Source of the DNA: CAUZRD01 sp963582255
GTDB taxonomy: Bacteria > Pseudomonadota > Alphaproteobacteria > Rhizobiales > TMED25
Direction of reading: 5' to 3'
DNA length: 15,298 bases
NCBI GenBank assembly: GCA_963582255.1
Contig: CAUZRD010000034.1
Coordinates: forward strand, 1-15,298
In this document: in pieces, positions 7,299 through 13,516 of the stretch
Layout: each line of letters starts with the position of its first letter
Numbering within the stretch: the first letter of the stretch is position 1
Notes under the pieces: model-generated
The model's database searches: none
What the model was told of the DNA's origin: nothing
The model's input: the letters and a program-made list of their open reading frames with translations, nothing else
Position numbers and translations under genes: made by a program

Positions 7299-8156
7299 TC
7301 AGGCATCCGTCACTAGCGTACAAACCGCATCATTGAACTTGTCGGCAGCTTCGTACTGAACCCAGTGCCCAACATCTTCAATCACAACGCATGATGCTCC
7401 TGGGAAAAGATTCTCAAATGCTTCGCAAGCAGCCTCAACGCCGGTTTGCAAAGTTACATCGCGTGCGCCCCAAATCGCAGACACAGGGATATTTGATTCC
7501 TGCAAGCGTCTAGGAAGATCATGGGTTTTGGAAATATCTAGGCTACGTATTTTTGACCTCCGAGTATTTTCGATTTGTAAGTACACGGCCAAATCATCTA
7601 TCGCATCTGGATTATGAATCATCAGCGCAGCTAGGTTGAAGCGTTGCGCTGCTTCCAGCTCCTCCTGATTTTTTGCCTGACGCCAGCTTTTCATCTCAGG
7701 GCGACGAAGTTCGAACAACCCCAGTCGATTGTAAGCAACAACGATAAGGGAGGCCATATCACCACCAGCAAATTTTGGCATGTGGCTGGATATAACTGAC
7801 CCGAAAGAGAAACCGAGCGCGGTATAGCCAATATTTGCGCCCAACACTTCCCGAGCCCCTACCGCAACCGTCTGTGACATCCAATCCACATCGACAGTAC
7901 CAGGCGTTGCCTCCGAATCACCAAACCCAGGCATGTCAGGCGCAACAACGGTGAATTGGCGCGATAATGGCTCGATGTTGAGCAAGAAATGGCGCCATGA
8001 ACCATAGCCACCATGCAGCAGAACCAACGGGGGGCCACTACCCCACATTCGCCAGACCATCTGACCGCCGTCAAACGAGGTTTTTTCGCTCCGGCAGGCG
8101 GCATCCAATTCGCGCACTAATTCTGCCGAATTTTCCTTAGAACTCATTGTCATCAT
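7299..8156 (-). CDS. alpha/beta hydrolase
   Basis: A 285-residue alpha/beta-hydrolase-fold enzyme with the full catalytic set: oxyanion-hole segment HGGYGSWRHF (48-57), nucleophile elbow GFSFGS with Ser117, acid Asp233 in WGARD, and His264 in DVGHWVQYE. The layout and the terminal GHW resemble meta-cleavage-product and related C-C or ester hydrolases, though GFSFGS is not their usual GNSxGG. Residues 140-215 form the helical cap that determines substrate. There is no signal peptide, so it should be cytoplasmic. Three close methionines (codons 1, 2 and 4) are possible starts and upstream ribosome-site signal is weak. It is convergent with the ThDP-enzyme gene and divergent from the carrier at 8347 across 190 bases. 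Confidence 0.92.
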   Translation of the reverse strand: MMTMSSKENSAELVRELDAACRSEKTSFDGGQMVWRMWGSGPPLVLLHGGYGSWRHFLLNIEPLSRQFTVVAPDMPGFGDSEATPGTVDVDWMSQTVAVGAREVLGANIGYTALGFSFGSVISSHMPKFAGGDMASLIVVAYNRLGLFELRRPEMKSWRQAKNQEELEAAQRFNLAALMIHNPDAIDDLAVYLQIENTRRSKIRSLDISKTHDLPRRLQESNIPVSAIWGARDVTLQTGVEAACEAFENLFPGASCVVIEDVGHWVQYEAADKFNDAVCTLVTDA

Positions 8157-8242
8157 CTTTTCAGCCGTCCAGTTAATCGTTAAGGCCCCCGATCGCTCCC
8201 GTGCGATACCCTTTATGCTGATGGCATGTCGAAGCCGGCTAC

Positions 8243-8264
8243 GTAAAGCTTTTACATCGGTAAA
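8243..8264. promoter_or_regulatory. triple alternating GTAAA/TTTAC half-sites
   Basis: GTAAA (8243-8247), TTTAC (8251-8255) and GTAAA (8260-8264) alternate in orientation with 3- and 4-base gaps, giving two overlapping inverted repeats. They lie in the divergent region between the hydrolase (8156) and the MFS_3 carrier (8347), and the middle half-site overlaps the candidate -35 of the carrier promoter. This may be a regulator binding array. Five-base half-sites are weak evidence. Confidence 0.22.
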
Positions 8265-8280
8265 TGCACCTATCTATTAG
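8251..8280 (+). promoter_or_regulatory. candidate promoter for the long + strand gene series
   Basis: TTTACA at 8251-8256 (5 of 6 to TTGACA) and TATTAG at 8275-8280 (4 of 6 to TATAAT) are separated by 18 bases. Transcription would begin near 8287, about 60 bases before the MFS_3 carrier start. This is the only sigma-70-like pair in the window that also sits next to a palindrome and ahead of a long operon-like series. Confidence 0.32.
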
Positions 8281-8294
8281 TGCCAATTGCACTA
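8278..8294. promoter_or_regulatory. 17-bp palindrome, candidate operator before the MFS_3 carrier
   Basis: TAGTGCCAATTGCACTA has perfect 6-base arms (TAGTGC and GCACTA) around a 5-base centre. It overlaps the end of the candidate -10 and the expected transcription start, where a repressor would block initiation. Its size, 6-5-6 geometry and outer TA...TA bases match the palindrome at 3855-3871, though the inner arm bases differ. Confidence 0.33.
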
Positions 8295-8346
8295 TGAACA
8301 CAGAAAGTCGTACAAGCACCTTATTTATGAAAGGAACCATTGGAGC

Positions 8347-9573
8347 ATGCGCTTTCCTGCGCTCCAAAGTAAGGACTTTGTCCATTACACGGCTGGAAAT
8401 ACCTCCGCCATGACCGCGATTTGGATCAACCGCGTCATTATCGGTTGGCTTGGCTGGGAGATGACCCTTTCTGCCGGTTGGGTAGGGTTGCTAGCATTTT
8501 TTCTATTTGGTCCAACGCTGATCGCAAGCCCGATGTTTGGGGTATTGATTGATCGAATGGACGCCCGCAAAGCCGGGCTTATCAGCCAAACAACCCTAGC
8601 AATAACTATCTTAGTTCTGCTCATTTTACAGCTGACAGGCACGCTCACTATCTGGGGTCTAGCGGCAACTTCTCTTGTAATCGGCATAATAACAAGCGCT
8701 GACCGCACGGTACGGTTTGTTCTGGTGCCACGTATTGTCGATAAAGATGCGCTAGCAAATGCTGTGTCAATCCATGGTATTAATTTCAACACCGCCCGAC
8801 TTATTGGACCAGCGATAGGTGGATTGCTGATTGATATATACGGAACGGACGTGGCTACTATGGTCAATTTGGTGATGGGATTGCCGAGCATTTACATTCT
8901 TACTCAGCTCAAAGTACGCGAGCGTAATACGCCAAAAGGAAAGAAAAAACCGTTTTTTCTTGAGATGCTTGACGGTGCAATCCATGCATTTAGTCTACCG
9001 ATTGTTCGCGAGGCAATGATACTAACAACAGTATTGTCACTCACCGCCCGAGGTGTAATTGAAATTCTTCCGGCGATTGCCGATGGCGTCTATGGACGCG
9101 GTGCAAGTGGACTTGGGCAAATGTTGGCAGCCGCGGGAGCTGGGGCACTACTTGCTGCCATCATGATTACAATCCGCAGATCAGGATCCTCGAAACGAGG
9201 CATCCCAGTTTGGGCCCGGATTTCAACTTCCGCCGGACTTATCGCAATGATACTGCTTGGTATCTTTCAATACTGGCCGTTGGCAATGGGTTTAATCACG
9301 GTGCTTGGCTTTTGCATCACCAACACCGGAGTCGACCTGCAAGCGAGTATACAGCTTGAACTTGGAGATGATTTTCGGGCCAGAGTAATGAGCTTATGGA
9401 TCGTTCTCGTCATTGGCGGTGCTGCACTAAGTTCGATAATGCTTGGACTTATAGCTGATCTTGTTGGCATGCAGTATACATTAATTGGGGGTGGCGTTGT
9501 CGGACTAGTTCTGGTCGTTTTTGCCAACAAACTTATCCGAAAATTTGACGCTGATCAGTCGAAAACGACATGA
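8347..9573 (+). CDS. MFS_3-type transporter (EntS-like group)
   Basis: A 408-residue polytopic carrier. The opening FPALQSKDFVHYTAGNTSAM and the motif-A variant GVLIDRMDARK (Asp69, Arg70) are typical of the MFS_3 group, which includes the enterobactin exporter EntS and many uncharacterised exporters. FGPTLIASPMFG and IGPAIGGLLID further support the group. I chose ATG at 8347 with AAGGA at 8331-8335; the open frame back to a TTG at 8287 gives 20 polar residues that overlap the palindrome at 8278-8294 and are unlikely to be translated. It is the first gene of the long + strand series and overlaps the next carrier gene by the four bases ATGA, so the two are translationally coupled. An export role for a product or toxic intermediate is inference. 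Confidence 0.9.
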   Translation: MRFPALQSKDFVHYTAGNTSAMTAIWINRVIIGWLGWEMTLSAGWVGLLAFFLFGPTLIASPMFGVLIDRMDARKAGLISQTTLAITILVLLILQLTGTLTIWGLAATSLVIGIITSADRTVRFVLVPRIVDKDALANAVSIHGINFNTARLIGPAIGGLLIDIYGTDVATMVNLVMGLPSIYILTQLKVRERNTPKGKKKPFFLEMLDGAIHAFSLPIVREAMILTTVLSLTARGVIEILPAIADGVYGRGASGLGQMLAAAGAGALLAAIMITIRRSGSSKRGIPVWARISTSAGLIAMILLGIFQYWPLAMGLITVLGFCITNTGVDLQASIQLELGDDFRARVMSLWIVLVIGGAALSSIMLGLIADLVGMQYTLIGGGVVGLVLVVFANKLIRKFDADQSKTT

Positions 9574-10805
9574 TCCAGCCGCGAACAGAAGATCGCGCAT
9601 CTCAAGATATCCAACCCCCATCGATTCCCCTTCTCTTTGCCATGATGATTGCAGGCCAACTTGGCTCGACCATTTATCTGCCTGGACTGCCAGCAATTTC
9701 CGAGGAAATGAACACACCAATCTCATCGGCTCAATCCCTGATTGCTATCTATCTGGGTGCATTCGCCGTTGCACAGCTTATCATCGGCCCCCTATCAGAT
9801 CGCTATGGGAGAAGACCTACGGTCATTGGTGGATTGGCGCTATTTGCTATTGCAAGTACCATGTGTGCCTTAGCCGGAGATATCGTTACCTTACAGATTG
9901 GTCGCATGGTACAAGCAACCGGCGCCTGCGCTACTTTGGTAGTTGGCCGAGCCATGATCCGAGATACCTCACAGGGGATTGCTGCGGCACAGGCCATGTC
10001 CTGGCTTGCTATCGCAGTCGGTATAGGACCGGCCATTGCACCGTTTTTCGGCGGCTTCCTCGTCTCTTGGTTTGGCTGGCAATCAACCTTCATCGCCATC
10101 GCAGTGGTCGTTACCGTCGTGCTTATCTGGGTGATTGCCTCATTGAAGGAAACTCTACCGATCGAGCGCCGGAATCCGCCGCGCACCAGTCAACTTTTTA
10201 TCACCTATGTCCGGCTACTCAAGAATTCCCGGTTTCTCGGCTATTCAATGATCGTTGCGTTCGCAAGTGGTGCTATGCAAGCCTATCTTACATCAGTGCC
10301 GGTTGTATTCATCGTTATTATGGATGTTCCATTGGAGCTATTTGGCGTTTACATCATGATAATGCCATCGCTCTATGTCGTCGCGAGTTACGTTTCGCGC
10401 CAATTAACGTTTTATATATCGGTCGACAAGATTATTCTGCTGGGCATTACTATGAGCGCCGCGGGTGGGTTTGCTCAGTTTAGTCTAGGTCTGTGGGGGG
10501 TCACCACCGTACCACCTATTCTTGTTGCCTTTGCCATTTCAAATATCGGCACGGGTCTGGTGCTTGGAATGTGTTACGCGCAAGCTCTTAACACTGTTCC
10601 CTCCGCAATCGCAGGACAAGCCTCTGCACTTGGCGGATTTTTACATATGGGTTGGGGGGCAATCCTGTCGATTGCGGTTGCATACATGCACCACACATCA
10701 TCGCTACAACTCGGCATATCACAAATGACAACAACCTGGCTCGCAGCAGCAACAGGTATCTTTCTTGTTTTCTTCGTCAAAAGAAGCCACCAAAAAGCCA
10801 CTTAG
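9570..10805 (+). CDS. Bcr/CflA family MFS transporter
   Basis: A 411-residue carrier with about 12 helices. STIYLPGLPAISEEM (34-47) is the Bcr/CflA helix-1 signature, and the 2-3 loop has motif A, GPLSDRYGRRP (73-83, with Asp77, Arg78, Gly80, Arg81 and Arg82). GIGPAIAPFFGGFLVSWFGW is motif C of drug/H+ antiporters of the 12-helix type. Members export drugs, amino acids such as cysteine, or pathway intermediates using the proton gradient. The start codon lies within the stop of the preceding carrier (ATGA at 9570-9573), with no room for an independent promoter. Two exporters of different families made together suggest efflux of more than one compound. The N-terminal 18 residues are polar and cytoplasmic. 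Confidence 0.92.
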   Translation: MIQPRTEDRASQDIQPPSIPLLFAMMIAGQLGSTIYLPGLPAISEEMNTPISSAQSLIAIYLGAFAVAQLIIGPLSDRYGRRPTVIGGLALFAIASTMCALAGDIVTLQIGRMVQATGACATLVVGRAMIRDTSQGIAAAQAMSWLAIAVGIGPAIAPFFGGFLVSWFGWQSTFIAIAVVVTVVLIWVIASLKETLPIERRNPPRTSQLFITYVRLLKNSRFLGYSMIVAFASGAMQAYLTSVPVVFIVIMDVPLELFGVYIMIMPSLYVVASYVSRQLTFYISVDKIILLGITMSAAGGFAQFSLGLWGVTTVPPILVAFAISNIGTGLVLGMCYAQALNTVPSAIAGQASALGGFLHMGWGAILSIAVAYMHHTSSLQLGISQMTTTWLAAATGIFLVFFVKRSHQKAT

Positions 10806-10870
10806 ATTATGATGAACAAATCGGATACCGTTTGCCCAAGCTTACCAATACTTAATCCAAGGGGTATGAC

Positions 10871-11701
10871 ATGCCGAAAAGTGCCCAGAGTAAATCAGAT
10901 GATCAATTGGTCACCGCACAACTCTCTTATGCCATCGACACCGGCGAAGTTCTAATCAATCAAATCACCAAAATCGGGGATACCAGCCGTAAAATCACAG
11001 GTGAGTACTGCGCTTATGACGTCACGATGCATGATGGACGCGTAGCATGTGATGCCTTTTCGATTGAAACTCATGGTTTTATTTTTGTTAATCACCCAAG
11101 TGCGGTTACAGATTTCTATGACGATACCGAGGTAACCAATGTCTATTATCCGGAAGCCGAGCGCCTACTTTTGGCGATGACAGGCAGTGCTCGGGTTCAT
11201 ATATTCGACCATACACGGCGTCACAGCCATGAACCTTCACGCACAGGTAACGTACGTGAACCTGCAACATCGGTTCACAACGACTACACTGAATGGTCGG
11301 GACCGCGTCGACTGCGGGATATCCTTCCAGATGAAGCCGAGGGGTTGTTACAACGCCGGTTTGCCATAATTCAGATCTGGCGGGCAATCAATCTACCAAT
11401 AGAGGTTATGCCACTGGCAATGTGCGATGCACGCACTCTCGATCCAGCCGATTTATTAATATCTGAGAGGCGATCACCAGGGCGTATCGGACAAACCTAC
11501 CAGGTGAAATACAACCCGTCTCATAAATGGTACTGGTTTTCCAAAATGACCCGAAATGAAGCATTGATCTTCAAAGTATATGATTCCAATAAAAACAGTC
11601 CAGTGCGCTGGACAGCTCATAGCGCCTTTGAAAATAAAACTGCTAGGGATGATGCTCCCCCGCGCGAGTCCATGGAGATTCGGGCATTTGTGTTCTGGTA
11701 A
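10871..11701 (+). CDS. CmcJ/NvfI family oxidoreductase (probable Fe(II)/2-oxoglutarate-type enzyme)
   Basis: A 276-residue protein with the conserved pattern of the CmcJ/NvfI family: an early beta-rich region (residues 40-75), a VHNDYTEWSGP motif with His136 and Asp138 as an HxD metal pair, the segment IIQIWRAIN (Arg171), and a C-terminal block ALIFKVYDS...RWTAHSAFEN with His250 as likely distal metal ligand, then DAPPRESMEIRAFVFW. The family includes CmcJ of cephamycin 7-alpha-methoxylation and the fungal meroterpenoid endoperoxygenase NvfI, so hydroxylation or another oxidation using O2 and 2-oxoglutarate is the likely chemistry. That this copy is active is inferred from the retained triad. 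AAGGGG at 10859-10864 fixes the start. It follows the Bcr/CflA gene by 65 bases and precedes a permease; it probably oxidises the compound moved by these carriers. Confidence 0.85.
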   Translation: MPKSAQSKSDDQLVTAQLSYAIDTGEVLINQITKIGDTSRKITGEYCAYDVTMHDGRVACDAFSIETHGFIFVNHPSAVTDFYDDTEVTNVYYPEAERLLLAMTGSARVHIFDHTRRHSHEPSRTGNVREPATSVHNDYTEWSGPRRLRDILPDEAEGLLQRRFAIIQIWRAINLPIEVMPLAMCDARTLDPADLLISERRSPGRIGQTYQVKYNPSHKWYWFSKMTRNEALIFKVYDSNKNSPVRWTAHSAFENKTARDDAPPRESMEIRAFVFW

Positions 11702-11712
11702 TTCCCATTCGG

Positions 11713-11732
11713 GCCGAGCAAGTTGCTTCGGC
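11713..11732 (+). other. intercistronic hairpin after the CmcJ/NvfI-like gene
   Basis: Starting 12 bases past the stop codon, GCCGA and TCGGC pair, with an inner GCA/TGC stem, a single bulged T and a three-base loop. No T run follows, so it is not a standard terminator. It may protect the upstream message or tune readthrough into the permease gene. The stem is short, and chance is possible. Confidence 0.28.
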
Positions 11733-11770
11733 TATGTATCTGTAACGCTCGCTAAAATGGTGACCATCCA

Positions 11771-13192
11771 GTGAACCCTGTTCCGCCCATGCTCAATCTG
11801 CGCCGTCCGATCGATAGTGTGTCGGGGTTCCTTCTCATCATCTCGGTTATTTTAGTAATCTGTGCAGAATGGGGGGGGGATGATCGCCTTTACCTTGCCG
11901 GCGGAACTGGCATCTTTATCGCAGTGGCATTGCTTATTCCAACAGCAGGCCTTTCGCGACAACTATTCGTTCTGGTTGGCCTTACGCTTGCACTGATTGC
12001 GATCGGCACCCGTGAAGACTGGCCGCACCTGTTGCGCCCAGCAGTACAGAATGCATCGTTTGTTCCGGCATTTTTTTTAGCTCTTGCCTCACTCAGAAAC
12101 GCCGCTAGCACATCAGACATGATGGAGAGATGCGGTAGATTTTTAGCTGATCAACCGGCGAACCAGCGCTATTTTGCGTTATCCATGGGCGGACATTTAT
12201 TTGGCATCGCACTCAGTTATGGGTCAATTTCGCTTCTTGGAAGCCTTGCCGTCCAGGGCACTCGCCACATGCAAGACGATACTCTCAGATCAAACCTGAT
12301 GAAACGGATGCTACTTGCGGTCCAGCGGGGCTTTCTTGCCATGACCGCCTGGTCCCCACTAACCTTCTCTCTTGCAATCACCACATCTATCATCGCCGGA
12401 TCAAGCTGGAGTGGCGCGGTCGGTGGGTGCATAATCACCGCGGTCATTTTGATAACTCTTGGATGGATATTTGATGTTGCTCCATCGCGTATTAGCAAGA
12501 ATATTGAGGAAATAAAGCCTAACTTAGATGACACTTGGTCAGTAACATGGCCATTGATCATACTGCTGGCTATGCTTTTTGCCGGTATTACAGCGATGCA
12601 AATCTTATCCGGTGTACGCGCTGTCTCAGTAGCACTTGTAGCCGTCCCCCTGATCAGCCTTGGCTGGATCGCAGCGCAGGGATGGCATAGGCGTGGCGGG
12701 CCTATTGTTTACACCACCGAACGCGCCCTTAAGTATATCATGATTGATACTCCCAATTATCGCTCCGAACTCGTTCTTTTGATCATGGCTGCGTTTATCG
12801 GTACAACCGCATCAGGTCTGCTTGCACCGTTTGTCGCCGGAGGATCTAATTTTTCCATCATCCCCGGCTGGCTAGTGCTAGTTATGCTGGTTTGGCTGAT
12901 GCCAATCACTGGTCAATTGGCGATGAACCCTATATTGGCCATTCATCTGATTGCACCGCTATTGCCGGACGCAACTGTCCTTGGCGTTTCGCCTGATGCC
13001 ATCATCGTTGCGCTAACTGCAGGCTGGGCCCTGTCTGGAGTGAGCTCACCCTATACTGCATCGACCCTTCTTCTGGCAGCTCTTGGTCGGGTAACAGCTC
13101 TGGAGGCCGGCCCTAAATGGAATGGTCTTTATACCATCGCCGGCTGCACTATCTTGTCGGCGTGGGTCGTTATCTATAGCTATTTAACCTAG
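11771..13192 (+). CDS. polytopic membrane permease, ion-transporter-superfamily-like
   Basis: A 473-residue integral membrane protein with roughly 12 hydrophobic stretches. It does not look like an MFS protein: it has no motif A. Two glycine/serine/proline-rich interrupted segments, SMGGHLFGIALSYGSISLLG (first half) and PITGQLAMNPILAIHLIAP (second half), resemble the re-entrant hairpins that form the substrate site in ion-transporter-superfamily carriers of organic acids. A basic/acidic cytoplasmic loop (about residues 235-260) divides the halves. I cannot name the family with confidence. The GTG at 11771 or the ATG at 11789 (codon 7) may be the start; neither has a strong ribosome binding site. 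It is followed after 33 bases by a 57-residue membrane protein that may be its partner. Uptake of the pathway substrate is a reasonable inference. Confidence 0.82.
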   Translation: MNPVPPMLNLRRPIDSVSGFLLIISVILVICAEWGGDDRLYLAGGTGIFIAVALLIPTAGLSRQLFVLVGLTLALIAIGTREDWPHLLRPAVQNASFVPAFFLALASLRNAASTSDMMERCGRFLADQPANQRYFALSMGGHLFGIALSYGSISLLGSLAVQGTRHMQDDTLRSNLMKRMLLAVQRGFLAMTAWSPLTFSLAITTSIIAGSSWSGAVGGCIITAVILITLGWIFDVAPSRISKNIEEIKPNLDDTWSVTWPLIILLAMLFAGITAMQILSGVRAVSVALVAVPLISLGWIAAQGWHRRGGPIVYTTERALKYIMIDTPNYRSELVLLIMAAFIGTTASGLLAPFVAGGSNFSIIPGWLVLVMLVWLMPITGQLAMNPILAIHLIAPLLPDATVLGVSPDAIIVALTAGWALSGVSSPYTASTLLLAALGRVTALEAGPKWNGLYTIAGCTILSAWVVIYSYLT

Positions 13193-13214
13193 ATCTAAAA
13201 ACCTATCTAACAAC

Positions 13215-13224
13215 GGGAGAGAGG
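13215..13224 (+). promoter_or_regulatory. purine-rich ribosome binding site deciding the small gene
   Basis: GGGAGAGAGG directly precedes the ATG at 13226. Its GGGAGA part is at a workable distance of 5 bases from the ATG. This strong site, lying 22 bases after the permease stop, is a main reason for calling the 57-codon frame a gene. Confidence 0.55.
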
Positions 13225-13225
13225 T

Positions 13226-13399
13226 ATGATCTGGTTTATCATAGGCGCAATTCTTGGTGCGCTTCAACTTGGAATCCCGCTGATGATGGGAAAACGCGTG
13301 GTGACAATGCCAGTGCTCTACATTGGCGTTGGTGCAGCTTTAGGCGCGGGCGTCTACGGCACCATTTTGTGGCTCGTGACATCGTGGGTTTTCGGTTAA
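13226..13399 (+). CDS. small two-helix membrane protein linked to the permease
   Basis: A 57-residue frame reading MIWFIIGAILGALQLGIPLM to LWLVTSWVFG, then TAA at 13397-13399. Residues 2-20 and 30-55 are hydrophobic and glycine-rich, joined by a short basic turn, MGKRVVTMP, so two membrane helices with both ends on the same side are expected; the positive-inside rule puts the Lys-Arg turn in the cytoplasm. It lies in the 324-base space between the permease and the tandem cupin gene, and has an excellent ribosome binding site. It matches no family I recognise. It could be a small accessory subunit of the upstream permease, as small membrane partners are known for other secondary carriers, but that is inferred only from linkage. 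Confidence 0.72.
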   Translation: MIWFIIGAILGALQLGIPLMMGKRVVTMPVLYIGVGAALGAGVYGTILWLVTSWVFG

Positions 13400-13516
13400 T
13401 ACTTAATTAGACACATCAATGCATTCGTCTGCAAAACTGAATAAATCCACCCCGTTCCGTCATCAACGGAGGATTATTCGCTGGTTCTCGGGGCAAAATA
13501 AAAAAAAGGAGTTAAA

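Noticed and set aside
8287..8346. Extension of the MFS_3 carrier to a TTG at 8287
   Set aside because: The 20 residues are polar, overlap the palindrome and the expected transcript start, and lack a ribosome binding site.
8385..8891. 168-codon open frame on the - strand inside the MFS_3 carrier
   Set aside because: It lies antisense within a clear transporter gene, has shadow-like composition and no ribosome binding site or family resemblance.
9521..10483. 320-codon open frame on the + strand overlapping the Bcr/CflA carrier
   Set aside because: It is rich in Cys, Arg, His, Tyr and Trp without any fold pattern and is a shadow of the real carrier frame.
13452..13469. Hairpin CCGTT...AACGG before the tandem cupin gene
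   Set aside because: It has only five base pairs, an 8-base loop and no following T run, so it is not a credible terminator or riboswitch.
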